Of a stretch of DNA of 64,000 nt, positions 25,028 through 33,666 are shown in pieces. Source of the DNA: Yinghuangia seranimata (GTDB lineage Bacteria > Actinomycetota > Actinomycetes > Streptomycetales > Streptomycetaceae). The position numbers were made by a program, and so were the translations under genes. The notes beneath the pieces were generated by a model. It saw only the letters and a list, made by a program, of their open reading frames with translations, was not told the DNA's origin and searched no databases. Each line of letters begins with the position of its first letter. Position 1 is the stretch's first letter. The DNA lies in assembly GCF_029953285.1 (NCBI RefSeq), contig NZ_JASAOI010000027.1, positions 17,936-81,935 on the forward strand, given 5' to 3'.

Positions 25028-25810
25028 ATGTGCGGTCGTTACGCCTCAAGCCAGCAGCCCGACGACCTGATCGAGCTGTTCGAGATCGAGAAGTTCGACA
25101 GGTCGGACCCGGACCAGACGCTGCCCCCGGACTGGAACATCGCGCCGACGAAGAACGTCTACGCGGTGCTGGAACGTGCCGCGGCCGCCGAGGGCCCGCC
25201 GGTGCGGCAGCTGCGCGCGCTGCGCTGGGGCCTGGTGCCGTCGTGGGCGAAGTCCCCGGACATGGGCGCCAAGATGATCAACGCGCGCTCCGAGACGGTG
25301 TTCGAGAAGCCGGCGTACCGCAAGGCCTTCGCGTCGCGCCGCTGCCTGCTGCCGGCCGACGGCTACTACGAGTGGTACACCCCGGAGACCGCCCCGGACG
25401 GTCCCAAGGGCAAGGTCCGCAAGCAGCCGTTCTGGATCCACCACACCGACGGCTCGCCGCTGGTGTTCGCGGGCCTGTACGAGTGGTGGCGCGACCGCAC
25501 GCGCCCCGACGACGACCCGCTCGCGTGGCTGTGGACCTGCACGATCATCACCACCGACGCCGAGCCCGAGCTCGCCCGCATCCACCCCCGGATGCCGCTG
25601 GTCCTCGAGCCCGACCGCTGGGACGCGTGGCTCGACCCCAAGCTCGGCGACACCGAGCAGGCCCGCGCGCTGCTGACCGCGCCGGACCCGGGCCTGATGC
25701 AGGCGCACCCGGTGTCCCTGGAGGTCAACAGCGTGAAGAACAACTCGCCGCACCTGGTCGACCCGCTGCCTCCGGAGGAGGTCCTCGAGGCCGACGCGAC
25801 GCTGTTTTGA
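25028..25810 (+). CDS. SRAP-domain protein (YedK/HMCES family)
   Basis: A 260-residue SOS response-associated peptidase-family protein that caps abasic sites in single-stranded DNA through a thiazolidine link. The catalytic Cys2 is in MCGRY (the Met is removed), with Asn in INARSET, Glu in [10 protein letters not shown] (about residue 117) and His in IHPRMPLVL (about residue 193), all intact. ATG 25028 is fixed by the need for Cys at position 2. It is divergent from aroA with 82 bp between. No LexA box is seen upstream. Confidence 0.95.
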   Translation: MCGRYASSQQPDDLIELFEIEKFDRSDPDQTLPPDWNIAPTKNVYAVLERAAAAEGPPVRQLRALRWGLVPSWAKSPDMGAKMINARSETVFEKPAYRKAFASRRCLLPADGYYEWYTPETAPDGPKGKVRKQPFWIHHTDGSPLVFAGLYEWWRDRTRPDDDPLAWLWTCTIITTDAEPELARIHPRMPLVLEPDRWDAWLDPKLGDTEQARALLTAPDPGLMQAHPVSLEVNSVKNNSPHLVDPLPPEEVLEADATLF

Positions 25811-25854
25811 CGCGTTTGACCGGCCCGCGCGACCGTGTCTGGCAGCATCGCGGC

Positions 25855-26529
25855 ATGACCCGCGCCAAGGCCGCCGCATCGCCCTCCGTCCACACGATCG
25901 AGACGCCCGTCGGCGAGGCCCGGGCGACGGTGCACGCCGCCACGGGGACGGCCCGCGGCTGGTTCGTGACGTCGCACGGCGCCGGCGGCGGGATCGAGGC
26001 GCGCGACCTGGTCGCGCTGGCCGCGGCGCTGCCGCCGCTGGGGATCACCGTGGCGCTGGTCGAGCAGCCGTGGCGGGTGGCGGGGAAGAAGCTCGCCCCG
26101 GCCCCGAAACGGCTGGACGAGGCCTGGGTACCGGTCGTCGAGGACCTGAAGGCCCGGATGGACGGCCTGCCGTTCGCCGTCTCCGGGCGGAGCGCGGGCG
26201 CGCGCGTGGCGTGCCGCACCGCGGCGGCGTCGGGGGCCGCAGGGGTGGTCGCGCTGGCGTTCCCGCTGCACCCCCCGGGCAAGCCGGCGGCGTCGCGGGC
26301 GGACGAGCTGCTCGGGGCGGGCGTGCCGACGCTGGTCGTGCAGGGCGACAAGGACCCGTTCGGCGGACCCGCCGAGTTCCCGGAGCCGCCGGCCGGCACG
26401 ACGCTGGTCGCCGTGCCGTACGCCGACCACTCCTTCGGCGTCGCGAAGAAGGCCCCGGTGACCGAGGAGGACACCCTCGCGCTGATCACGGACACGGTCG
26501 GCGACTGGCTCGTAAGCCTGTTCGGGTGA
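25855..26529 (+). CDS. Alpha/beta-hydrolase of the KANL3/Tex30 type
   Basis: A 224-residue protein. Oxyanion region SHGAGGG (about residues 41-47), nucleophile elbow SGRSAGAR (Ser about residue 110), acid Asp in VVQGDKDPFG and His in YADHSFGV complete a Ser-Asp-His triad. It probably acts on a small ester or is a dienelactone hydrolase-like enzyme. It sits between the SRAP gene and sigR in the same direction. ATG 25855 is the only good start; there is no ribosome site, so it may be leaderless. The substrate is unknown. Confidence 0.8.
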   Translation: MTRAKAAASPSVHTIETPVGEARATVHAATGTARGWFVTSHGAGGGIEARDLVALAAALPPLGITVALVEQPWRVAGKKLAPAPKRLDEAWVPVVEDLKARMDGLPFAVSGRSAGARVACRTAAASGAAGVVALAFPLHPPGKPAASRADELLGAGVPTLVVQGDKDPFGGPAEFPEPPAGTTLVAVPYADHSFGVAKKAPVTEEDTLALITDTVGDWLVSLFG

Positions 26530-26541
26530 CCGCCGGCGGTG

Positions 26542-26568
26542 GGGAATGAACCCCGCTGACCTCGCGTT
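26542..26568 (+). promoter_or_regulatory. SigR-dependent promoter (autoregulated p2 of sigR)
   Basis: GGGAAT at 26542-26547 and GTT at 26566-26568 with an 18-bp spacer match the known SigR consensus (GGGAAT-N18-GTT). Transcription would start near 26575, just before the ATG of the long SigR isoform at 26604. Confidence 0.85.
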
Positions 26569-26762
26569 GTGGCCGATACACCCTCGACCTGTGGAGGCCG
26601 CCCATGCTCACAGCCCTGCCCCCTGTCGGCCGCGCTGATGCCGCTGCCGACCCGTCGATCTTGCAGTGGCGCGCGTGGGCGCCGGGCGGTGATCCCGAGC
26701 GACCGATATCGTCGAGGTCGAACGGGTCCGTGGTGACCCGTGGGGATCGTCAGGTGGAGGAG

Positions 26763-27377
26763 GTGGGTCCCGTCGCGGAGACCGAGACCCTGGAGCAGCG
26801 GGACGCGCGGTTCGAGCGCGACGCGCTGCCGTATCTGGACCAGCTTTACTCGGCGGCGCTGCGTATGACGCGCAACCCGGCGGACGCCGAGGACCTGGTG
26901 CAGGAGACGTTCGCGAAGGCGTACGGGTCGTTCCACCAGTTCCGCGAGGGCACCAACCTGAAGGCCTGGCTCTACCGGATCCTCACGAACACCTTCATCA
27001 ACAGCTACCGCAAGAAGCAGCGGGAGCCCCAGCAGAGCGCCGCCGAGGAGATCGAGGACTGGCAGCTCGCGCGGGCCGAGTCGCATATGTCGACGGGCCT
27101 GCGTTCGGCCGAGGCGCAGGCGCTCGACCGGCTGCCGGATTCCGATGTGAAGGCAGCGCTGCAGGCGATCCCCGAGGAATTCCGCATCGCGGTGTATCTC
27201 GCGGACGTCGAGGGATTCCCGTACAAGGAGATCGCCGACATCATGGGGACCCCCATCGGTACGGTGATGTCCCGGTTGCACCGCGGACGCCGCCAGTTGC
27301 GCACCCTGCTGGAGGACTACGCCCGTGAGCGCGGGCTGGTCCCGGCGGGCTCGGATCGGAAGGACTCGGTCTCATGA
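26763..27377 (+). CDS. sigR: ECF sigma factor SigR (thiol-oxidative stress)
   Basis: A 204-residue ECF sigma. Sigma-2 spans about residues 20-90 ([40 protein letters not shown]) and sigma-4 about 130-185 ([40 protein letters not shown]). It directs transcription of thioredoxin, mycothiol and protease genes under disulfide stress and is held by RsrA, whose gene overlaps its end. GTG 26763 follows GGAGG. An in-frame ATG at 26604 with GTGGAGG upstream would add 53 residues, closely matching the 55-residue extension of the unstable SigR' isoform made from the SigR-dependent promoter in S. coelicolor. Confidence 0.95.
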   Translation: MGPVAETETLEQRDARFERDALPYLDQLYSAALRMTRNPADAEDLVQETFAKAYGSFHQFREGTNLKAWLYRILTNTFINSYRKKQREPQQSAAEEIEDWQLARAESHMSTGLRSAEAQALDRLPDSDVKAALQAIPEEFRIAVYLADVEGFPYKEIADIMGTPIGTVMSRLHRGRRQLRTLLEDYARERGLVPAGSDRKDSVS

Positions 27378-27715
27378 GCTGCGGCGACCACCACGAAGTG
27401 GACTGCTCGCAAATCCTCGACCGGCTGTACGAGTACATCGACAACGAGCTGGCCGACGCCGACTGCGGGGACATCCGGACGCACTTGGACGAGTGCTCGC
27501 CGTGTCTGGAGAAGTACGGGCTGGAACAGCACGTGAAGGCGCTGGTGCAGCGCTGCTGCGGCTGCGACGACGTGCCGGTCGATCTGCGCAGCAAAGTCCT
27601 GGCGCGGATCCGCGAGGTGAAGACGCAGGTCGTGACGTCCGACGGGGCGTCGGTCGTCGTCGAACAGGTGTCGGTGGAGTCCGTCGTCGTGGACGGCGAC
27701 CGGCCCGGCGCCTGA
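27374..27715 (+). CDS. rsrA: Redox-sensing zinc anti-sigma factor RsrA
   Basis: A 113-residue ZAS-family anti-sigma. The zinc/redox residues are Cys11, His37, Cys41 and Cys44 (HLDECSPC), and Cys3, Cys31, Cys61 and Cys62 are also kept, the same positions as in S. coelicolor RsrA. Oxidation forms a Cys11-Cys44 type disulfide, releases zinc and frees SigR. ATGA overlap with sigR (27374-27377) couples their translation and keeps the two in ratio. The Val-rich C-terminal tail is variable in the family. Confidence 0.96.
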   Translation: MSCGDHHEVDCSQILDRLYEYIDNELADADCGDIRTHLDECSPCLEKYGLEQHVKALVQRCCGCDDVPVDLRSKVLARIREVKTQVVTSDGASVVVEQVSVESVVVDGDRPGA

Positions 27716-27888
27716 CCGTCGTGCCCCAGGGCGCGTGATACGGCGAACGGCCTATTACGCGCCCCCCTTTCGGGTTAATCCGGCGACGCCGGGCAGAGTA
27801 AACCGGGCAGAAGGCGCTCAGCGCCCGTACGCCGTCCTATCCTCGGTTGGCGGTTGAATTCGCGACCGGAGCCGAGGAGGCAGTCGCA

Positions 27889-28719
27889 ATGGGAACGCTG
27901 CCGATCATTACGGCCGGCCGGTCCACTGCCCGATTTCCACATATCGGGTTCGCGGTACGCGGCGCGGTCGCGCTGTCCGCAGCGCTCGTCCTGGTGCGCC
28001 GCGGCCTGGCCCGCGCCCGCGACCACGCGGAGCGCGACGCGGCGGTGCGCAGTCTGCTGCGGGCCGTCGAGGTCAAGGACGTCTACACCCGCGCGCACAG
28101 CGAACGGGTGGCCCACGCCTCGGTGTTGATCGCCCGTCAGCTCGGGATGCCGGACCGCCGCGTGGTGCTGCTGCGCTACGCGGCGCTGCTGCACGACGTC
28201 GGCAAGCTCGGCGTCCCGACCCGGCTGCTCACCAAGTCGGGCCCGCTCGACCCGGACGAGCGCGAGACCATTCAGCGGCATCCCGAGTGCGGCGCCGACC
28301 TGGTGCGCGACATGGACTTCCTCGGCGAGGGCCGGGACGGCATCCTGCACCACCACGAGCGCATGGACGGACGCGGCTACCCGGCGGGCCTCGAAGGCAC
28401 CGCCATCCCGGAGTTCGCCCGCATCATCGCGGTCGCCGACGCGTTCGACGCGATGACCTCGACCCGCTCGTACCGCAGGTCGCGGCCGATCGAGGCGGCG
28501 CTCGCCGAACTGCACCGCTGCAGCGGCGACCAGTTCGACCCGCGCATGGTGCAGGCGCTCGACGCGGCCCTGCGCCGCTACGGCTGGCCGCTCGCCGAGC
28601 GCCCGGACACCGCCGCGGCGGGCCGGGCGGCGTCGCCGGTCCCCGTGCCGCGGCTGGGTGTCGACGACACCCACAGCGTGGCCGGGGCGCTCGCGGCCGA
28701 GCGGCACGAGGCCGGCTGA
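27889..28719 (+). CDS. Membrane-anchored HD-GYP-type phosphodiesterase-like protein
   Basis: A 276-residue protein. One N-terminal hydrophobic segment (FAVRGAVALSAALVLV, about residues 20-35) precedes an HD-GYP domain (about 50-235). Metal ligands are His in RAHSERVA, HDVGK (about 103-107) and HHERMDGRGYP (about 153-163). HD-GYP domains hydrolyse cyclic di-GMP or related nucleotides; no sensor domain other than the membrane part is present. ATG 27889 follows GAGGAGG. It is downstream of sigR-rsrA on the same strand but 173 bp away, so separate transcription is likely. Substrate specificity is unproven. Confidence 0.87.
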   Translation: MGTLPIITAGRSTARFPHIGFAVRGAVALSAALVLVRRGLARARDHAERDAAVRSLLRAVEVKDVYTRAHSERVAHASVLIARQLGMPDRRVVLLRYAALLHDVGKLGVPTRLLTKSGPLDPDERETIQRHPECGADLVRDMDFLGEGRDGILHHHERMDGRGYPAGLEGTAIPEFARIIAVADAFDAMTSTRSYRRSRPIEAALAELHRCSGDQFDPRMVQALDAALRRYGWPLAERPDTAAAGRAASPVPVPRLGVDDTHSVAGALAAERHEAG

Positions 28720-28757
28720 ACACCCCGGCCGGTCGGGGGCGTTCGGGCCCCGTCGGA

Positions 28758-29780
28758 TCACTTGCGGAACCACGCCGGCGACTTCGCCAGGTCGTTCAGT
28801 GCCGACTTGGTCAGCGGCGGCTTGCTCATCGCGGGTCCGGGGGCGTCCGGCCCGGTGAGGCCGTTGACGGCGTACAGCACCACCTGGTTGCCGTTGGCGA
28901 AGGTGAGGGACGCGGCGAAGCCGGCCGCGGAGCCGGCCGCGCCACCGGACTGCTGGTCGCCGGGCAGCGTCCAGGTCTTGAACACCGCGCCGCTGGACAG
29001 CGTCTCGGTCGTGCAGTCGGTGTTCGGCGGCGTCGTGCCGGTGCTCTCGCAGTAGTTGTGCGCGCGTTCGTCGTCGACCGTGCTGTGCCAGTCGTCGCGG
29101 TTGACCGCGATGTCGACGACGGCGACGTCGAGGTACCCGGTCTTGCCGTCCTTGGTCACGAAGTAGCGGCCGTTGAGCGGGTTGGTCGGCGTCTTGGCCG
29201 GGGTCTGCCGGCGCAGCGTCCCCGTGTCGGACGGAAGCAGCGCGGCGATGAAGGCGACCGGGTCCTTGGCCGCGGGCGGCGTGGAGGCGGTGGCCGGCGG
29301 CGAACTCCGCGTCGGGGTGCCGCTGCTCTTGGTCTGCTTGCTGATTCCGGCGCCGCCGGGCTGGGTGGTGCGCTCCTCGTCGGGGCCGTCGGCCGGGCTC
29401 GCGGTGGGCCCGGTGGACGCGCTCACCTCGCCCCCGCCGGGTTCGACGAGCGGCGCGGGGCTGCCGGTCGCGTGCGGCGCCGGCGCCGCGGCCGTGGTGC
29501 TCTGCGGCTGGGAGTTGCCCTGCGGCGCGGCCTGGTTGAGCTTCGGCAGGAGGCCCGCGCCGAAGCCGATCGCGAGCACGGCCGCGATCGACGACGCGGC
29601 CATCGCGTACCTGCGCCGCCGCCGGATCGCCCCGGCGCGCGCCATGATGTCGTCGGCGCCCGTGTCGCCGGGCGGCACGAACCCTTCGGCCGCCAGCTTG
29701 AGAAGCTGCTTGGCCAGCACGTCTTGTGGGTCACTCCCGTCGAAGTCGTCGTCCGTGTCGAACCTGTCCGTGCCGTTCAA
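28758..29780 (-). CDS. Single-pass membrane protein coupled to an ECF sigma factor
   Basis: A 340-residue protein. About 55 cytosolic residues (basic RRRRR end), one membrane helix (AMAASSIAAVLAIGFGAGLL), then a long Ser/Thr/Pro-rich linker and an extracellular domain from about residue 180 (GRYFVTKDGKTGYLDVAVVD ... NQVVLYAVNG). TTG 29780 overlaps the sigma-factor stop as TTGA, so the pair is translationally coupled. Its position suggests it regulates or is an effector of the sigma factor, but no ZAS or RskA motif is seen. Function unknown. Confidence 0.72.
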   Translation of the reverse strand: MNGTDRFDTDDDFDGSDPQDVLAKQLLKLAAEGFVPPGDTGADDIMARAGAIRRRRRYAMAASSIAAVLAIGFGAGLLPKLNQAAPQGNSQPQSTTAAAPAPHATGSPAPLVEPGGGEVSASTGPTASPADGPDEERTTQPGGAGISKQTKSSGTPTRSSPPATASTPPAAKDPVAFIAALLPSDTGTLRRQTPAKTPTNPLNGRYFVTKDGKTGYLDVAVVDIAVNRDDWHSTVDDERAHNYCESTGTTPPNTDCTTETLSSGAVFKTWTLPGDQQSGGAAGSAAGFAASLTFANGNQVVLYAVNGLTGPDAPGPAMSKPPLTKSALNDLAKSPAWFRK

Positions 29781-30307
29781 AGCCGGGCCTCCTCGGCATT
29801 CGTGGCCGCGAGCGGCGCCCCGGGCAGCGCGTCGCCCAACGCGGTGCGCAGCGCCGCCAGCCCCCGGGCGCTCTGGCTCTTCACCGTGCCGGGCGAGACG
29901 CCGAGGATGTGGGCGGTCTCCTCGACGCTGAGGTCCTCCCAGTAACGCAGCACCAGGACCGCGCGCTGCCGGGCGGGTACGCGGGTGAGCGCCGCGCGTA
30001 CCGCGAGCCCGAGTTCCGGATCCCCGCCCGGCGCCGCCTGGGTGTCCGGCGGTGCGGCGTGCGGGTGTTCGCGGCGCCACAGGCGGCGCCGCGACGATAT
30101 GAACACGCTCATGAGCGTGCGGCGCGTGTACGCCTCGATGTTGTCGATCCGGTCGAGCCGCCGACCCGCGAGCACCACCTTGACCAGGGTGGACTGCACG
30201 AGGTCCTCGGCTTCGTGGACGTCGCCGCACAGCAGGAACGCGCTGCGCAGCAGAGGACCGCGACGAGCGATGATGAACTCGCGCAGGGCATCGTCATGTC
30301 CTGCCAA
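29777..30307 (-). CDS. ECF sigma factor, SigE/SigM-like family
   Basis: A 176-residue ECF sigma. Sigma-2 is about residues 12-80 (SAFLLCGDVHEAEDLVQSTL, RTLMSVFISSRRRLWRRE) and sigma-4 is about 105-165 (VPARQRAVLVLRYWEDLSVE, LGVSPGTVKSQSARGLAALR). Short sigma factors of this SigE70 subfamily are abundant in actinobacteria and often lack a classic anti-sigma. TTG 30307 follows GAGGAGGTG, and no better start is available. It is the first gene of a two-gene unit with the coupled membrane protein. Its target promoters are unknown. Confidence 0.9.
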   Translation of the reverse strand: MAGHDDALREFIIARRGPLLRSAFLLCGDVHEAEDLVQSTLVKVVLAGRRLDRIDNIEAYTRRTLMSVFISSRRRLWRREHPHAAPPDTQAAPGGDPELGLAVRAALTRVPARQRAVLVLRYWEDLSVEETAHILGVSPGTVKSQSARGLAALRTALGDALPGAPLAATNAEEARL

Positions 30308-30438
30308 CGCGACACCTCCTCGGGGGCCCGGTCAGGGCCTTCACCTTGGAAGAGACGCGACCCGGCTATCCGGTTGCGCGGCGCCGACGGCAATTGACAG
30401 CATCGTTCCCCTCCTACCGACCAAGCGGGGAACTCAGC

Positions 30439-31053
30439 ATGCTCATATGGGGCTTCAAGACCCTGTTCAAGGTCCTCTCCGAGGGCGTCTTCCACTGCCC
30501 GCGCTGCGGCGTGGACCGTGCCTACCGGCTGCGCCTCGCGCGGCGCTGGTTCACGCTGTTCTTCATCCCCGTCTTCCCGTACCGCACGGACGGCAACCAC
30601 GTGGAGTGCCAGACCTGCAAGGGCACGTTCTACGAGTCGGTGCTGCAACGGCCGACGTCCGGGCAGCTGTCGCAGGACCTGGCGAACGGCATGCGGCTGC
30701 TGGCTCTGGACGTGCTGCGCGCGTCGGGCACCCCGTCGACCGCGGCGCGTACCGCGGCGGTCAAGGCGGTCGTCGAAGCCGGCCTGCCGGACTACTCCAT
30801 GGCCGCGCTCGACGCCGAACTCGCCGCCGCACCCGTCCCGTCGGGCAGCGTGCTCGTGCCGCTCGGCCAGCAGCTCGAGGCGCAGGGCCGCGAATGGCTG
30901 CTCACCCGCGGGGTGCGGATCGCCGCGGCCGACGGCGGGATCGGGTCGGCCGAGCGCGAGGTGCTCGACCGCTGCGGCGCGTTCCTCCAGATGACGGTCG
31001 CGCACGTGGCGGGCGTCGTGGACACCGTGCAGCGGAACGCGGCCCAGGCCTGA
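30439..31053 (+). CDS. Zinc-ribbon protein with TerB-like C-terminal domain
   Basis: A 204-residue protein. A zinc ribbon near the N-terminus uses CPRCGxxR (about residues 17-20) and CQTCK (about 55-58), with the basic hydrophobic stretch RRWFTLFFIPVFPY between. From about 80 on it is helical and ends with a TerB-like region (GVRIAAADGGIGSAEREVL). ATG 30439 follows AGCGGGG. It is divergent from the ECF sigma gene with 131 bp between. Function unknown; a membrane-linked or tellurite-resistance-like regulator is a guess. Confidence 0.75.
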   Translation: MLIWGFKTLFKVLSEGVFHCPRCGVDRAYRLRLARRWFTLFFIPVFPYRTDGNHVECQTCKGTFYESVLQRPTSGQLSQDLANGMRLLALDVLRASGTPSTAARTAAVKAVVEAGLPDYSMAALDAELAAAPVPSGSVLVPLGQQLEAQGREWLLTRGVRIAAADGGIGSAEREVLDRCGAFLQMTVAHVAGVVDTVQRNAAQA

Positions 31054-31093
31054 TCGTCCGCCGTGTCCGGCGCGGTACCGGCCCGGGGTCGGG

Positions 31094-31309
31094 TCAGGCG
31101 GTGCGGACGCCGTCCTCGACGCACTTGGCGGTCCAGCCGCGCGGCGTCACCTGCACGACCATCCTCCGGCGGCACTGCCCGCAGTAACGCGGCGGCTCCA
31201 GCTCGCGGCGCCGGGCGCACGCGGTGTGCCCGGCGGCGTCGGCGGGCTCGCCGCACTGGTCGCAGAAGGCCGCGGGCGTCGCGTCGGTCGGGTCAGCGGT
31301 CGTGTTCAC
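31094..31309 (-). CDS. bsaP: Biotin synthase auxiliary protein BsaP
   Basis: A 71-residue Cys-rich protein. Cysteines at 16, 19, 31, 43, 46 and 63 and His28 frame the family core [20 protein letters not shown] and the following W and C. This core is like M. tuberculosis Rv1590, encoded next to bioB, which has been reported as an auxiliary factor for the actinobacterial type of biotin synthase. Here bioB is 2.4 kb away on the same strand. GTG 31309 is 6 nt after a TACTCT box (31316-31321), so the message is probably leaderless. It shares a 19-bp intergenic region with the thioesterase-like gene. Confidence 0.82.
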   Translation of the reverse strand: MNTTADPTDATPAAFCDQCGEPADAAGHTACARRRELEPPRYCGQCRRRMVVQVTPRGWTAKCVEDGVRTA

Positions 31310-31314
31310 GGTCG

Positions 31315-31321
31315 TAGAGTA
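31315..31321. promoter_or_regulatory. Overlapping divergent -10 boxes of bsaP and the thioesterase-like gene
   Basis: TAGAGT on plus (31315-31320) and TACTCT on minus (31316-31321) overlap by five base pairs. The plus box ends 8 nt before ATG 31329 and the minus box 6 nt before GTG 31309. Each -35 must lie inside the other gene. Confidence 0.6.
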
Positions 31322-31328
31322 CGGCCCT

Positions 31329-31730
31329 ATGCCGCACGAGCCCATTCCGGTGTCACCCGGAACACACGCCGAAATCACCCACACCGTGACCGACGCCGAC
31401 ACCGCGGCCGCGGTCGGCAGCGGTGACCTGGCCGTGCTCGGCACCCCGCGGCTGCTGGCGCTCGCCGAGGCCGCCACCGTCCGCGCGCTCGACGGCCTGC
31501 TCGGCGAGCGCCGCACGTCCGTCGGCACCCGCGTCGCGCTCGAGCACCTGCTCGCCACGCCGGTCGGCGGCACCGTGACCGTGCGCGCCGAAGTCGTCTA
31601 CACCGACGGCCGGTTGGTGCGCTTCGCGGTGGTCGCCGAGGACGCCGCGCGCCGCCTCGTCGGGCAGGGCGAGGTCACCCGCGTCGTGGTCGACCGCGAG
31701 CGGTTCCTCGCCCGGCTGCCCGAGGCGTGA
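31329..31730 (+). CDS. Thioesterase-like hotdog protein (fluoroacetyl-CoA thioesterase FlK-like)
   Basis: A 133-residue hotdog-fold protein. The FlK-type triad pattern is visible: Thr in [12 protein letters not shown] (about residue 38), Glu in the same helix (about 45), and His in [12 protein letters not shown] (about residue 71). Such proteins are thioesterase-like; few have fluoroacetyl-CoA activity, so general acyl-CoA hydrolysis is more likely. ATG 31329 with a TAGAGT box gives a leaderless message. It is divergent from bsaP and converges with the TPP enzyme gene, stop codons 7 bp apart. Confidence 0.78.
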   Translation: MPHEPIPVSPGTHAEITHTVTDADTAAAVGSGDLAVLGTPRLLALAEAATVRALDGLLGERRTSVGTRVALEHLLATPVGGTVTVRAEVVYTDGRLVRFAVVAEDAARRLVGQGEVTRVVVDRERFLARLPEA

Positions 31731-31737
31731 CGCGGCC

Positions 31738-33510
31738 CTAGACGCCCATGGTGCTGCGCGGATAGACGGCGTCCGGGTCGGTCAGCACGTTGACCAGGTA
31801 CGGCACGCCGGACGCGAACGCGCGGGCCAGCGCGCCCTCGATGTCGTCCGCCCTGCGGACCGTCTCGCCCGCACCGCCCAGCGCCCGCACCACCTCGTCG
31901 TAGCGGGTCTCCGGCGCCAGGGTGGCGGCGACGTCGTGGCCGTACAGCTTGCGCATCGGGTGTTTCTCCAGGCCCCAGACGCCGTTGTTGCCGACGACCA
32001 TCACCACCGGCAGGTTGTGCCGCACGAGCGTGTAGGCGTCCATCAGCGAGAACCCCGCCGCGCCGTCGCCGAGCAGCACCACGACCTGGGCGTCGGGGCG
32101 GGCCAGGCGCGCGGCGACCGCGTAGCCGAGGCCGGTGCCCAGGCAGCCGTACGGGCCCGGGTCCAACCAGCCGCCGGGCCGGCCGGGCTCGACGTACTTC
32201 CCGGCGTACGACACGAAGTCCCCGCCGTCGCCGACCACCACCGCGTCGTCTGCCAGCACCCGCAGCAGCTCGCCGTAGATCCGCACGGGGTGGATCGGGT
32301 CGCCGCCGCCGCGGAGCAGCGCGCGGTCGGACTGCGCGGCGGTGCGGGTCGCCGCCTGCATGTGCTCGAACCAGTTCCGGTACGTGCCCGGCTTGGCCTG
32401 CCGCTCCCACGCGTCCACCAGGCCGTCCAGCACGAGCGTGAGGTCGCCGCACACCGACGCCGCGACGGGGGCGGTCGCGCTCAGCTGCTCGGGGGAGTCC
32501 ACGAGATGCAGGACGCGGGCCGGCACGGCGCCGTCCCGGCCGCCGAACACGCCGTACCCGAGCCGGAAGTCGAGCGGCGCGCCGACCACGACGACCAGGT
32601 CCGCGCCGCCGAGCGCGGCCACGCGGGCGCGGGTGACCAGCAGCTCGTGGCCGGTCGGCAGCACCCCGCGGCCCATGCCGTTCGCGACGACCGGGACGCC
32701 CATGGTCTCCGCGGCCCGCCGCGCGGCCTCCTCTGCGCGGCCCATCCACACGTCCTGCCCGAGCACCAGCACGGGCCGCTGCGCGTCGGCCAGCAGTCCC
32801 GCGGCGGTCGCCACCGCGACCGGGTCGGGGGCGACGGGCTCCGCGCGCACGGCGACCGGCGCCGGGGCGGTGGTCCGGTCGAACAGCACGTCCATGGGCA
32901 CGTCCAGGAACACCGGTCCGCGCCGCGGTCGCTCGGCCAGCGCGAAGGCGTCGGCGAGCTCGGCGCCGATCCGGTCCGTCTCGTGCACCGTCGCGGCGTG
33001 CTTGGTCACCGGCGCGAGCAGCGGGGGGTGGTCGAGCTCCTGCAGCGCGCCCGAACCCCACCGGAACGCGGGCGCCCGACCGCCGAGCACGACCAGCGGC
33101 GAGCCGTTGAGGTGTGCGGTCGTGACGGCGCTGATCCCGTTGGTCACGCCGGGCCCGGCCGTCAGCACCGCGAACCCGGCGCGGCGCGTCAGCTTCGCGG
33201 TCGCCTCGGCCGCGAACACGGCGGTCTGCTCGTGGCGCACGTCCAGCACCCGCAGCGGCTCGGCGGCACGCACCGCGGCGTCGTAGACGGGGAAGACGTG
33301 GCCGCCGGAGAGCGTGAAGAGCGTGTCGACACCGTACGCGCGGGCCGCCGCGACCACGAGGTCGCCGCCGTGGCCGGCCACGGTGCCGGGTGGGGTGTCG
33401 GGCGGGGCGGCGTTCGCCCGTGCCCCCTGCGGTGCGGCGGGGTCGTGCCCCGCGCCGTGCCCCGCGTCCTGCCCTGTGTCCTGACCTGCGTCCTTGTCCG
33501 TGCCCGCCAT
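31738..33510 (-). CDS. Thiamine-pyrophosphate-dependent enzyme (acetolactate synthase-like)
   Basis: A 590-residue enzyme of the acetolactate synthase/oxalyl-CoA decarboxylase superfamily. The N-terminal Pyr domain has the catalytic Glu in VRHEQTAVFAAEA (about residue 94), the central domain is about 225-360, and the C-terminal PP domain has the TPP motif GDGAAGFSLMD ... VVGNN (about 486-515). ATG 33510 follows GGAGGTG. The first 45 residues are Asp/Gly/Ala-rich and dispensable-looking. It lies between bioB and bsaP, which is not a usual place, and no ilvN-like regulatory gene is near. Substrate unknown. Confidence 0.85.
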   Translation of the reverse strand: MAGTDKDAGQDTGQDAGHGAGHDPAAPQGARANAAPPDTPPGTVAGHGGDLVVAAARAYGVDTLFTLSGGHVFPVYDAAVRAAEPLRVLDVRHEQTAVFAAEATAKLTRRAGFAVLTAGPGVTNGISAVTTAHLNGSPLVVLGGRAPAFRWGSGALQELDHPPLLAPVTKHAATVHETDRIGAELADAFALAERPRRGPVFLDVPMDVLFDRTTAPAPVAVRAEPVAPDPVAVATAAGLLADAQRPVLVLGQDVWMGRAEEAARRAAETMGVPVVANGMGRGVLPTGHELLVTRARVAALGGADLVVVVGAPLDFRLGYGVFGGRDGAVPARVLHLVDSPEQLSATAPVAASVCGDLTLVLDGLVDAWERQAKPGTYRNWFEHMQAATRTAAQSDRALLRGGGDPIHPVRIYGELLRVLADDAVVVGDGGDFVSYAGKYVEPGRPGGWLDPGPYGCLGTGLGYAVAARLARPDAQVVVLLGDGAAGFSLMDAYTLVRHNLPVVMVVGNNGVWGLEKHPMRKLYGHDVAATLAPETRYDEVVRALGGAGETVRRADDIEGALARAFASGVPYLVNVLTDPDAVYPRSTMGV

Positions 33511-33618
33511 GCCGACACCTCCGCGCAAGAGTCCGACCTGAAACGGTAGCGGCGCGGACACGCTGCGACACGGTCCGCGGCGGGATTTCCCCGGGAACCG
33601 GGCGCCCCGGACGCGCGA

Positions 33619-33655
33619 AGGCCCGTGCGTGAGCGGGTCGCTCGCGCACGGGCCT
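33619..33655. terminator. Terminator after bioB
   Basis: AGGCCCGTGCGTGAGCG and CGCTCGCGCACGGGCCT form a 17-bp stem with one G-T pair and a GGT loop, 11 bp past the bioB stop on the minus strand. Confidence 0.75.
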
Positions 33656-33666
33656 CCGGATGGTGC

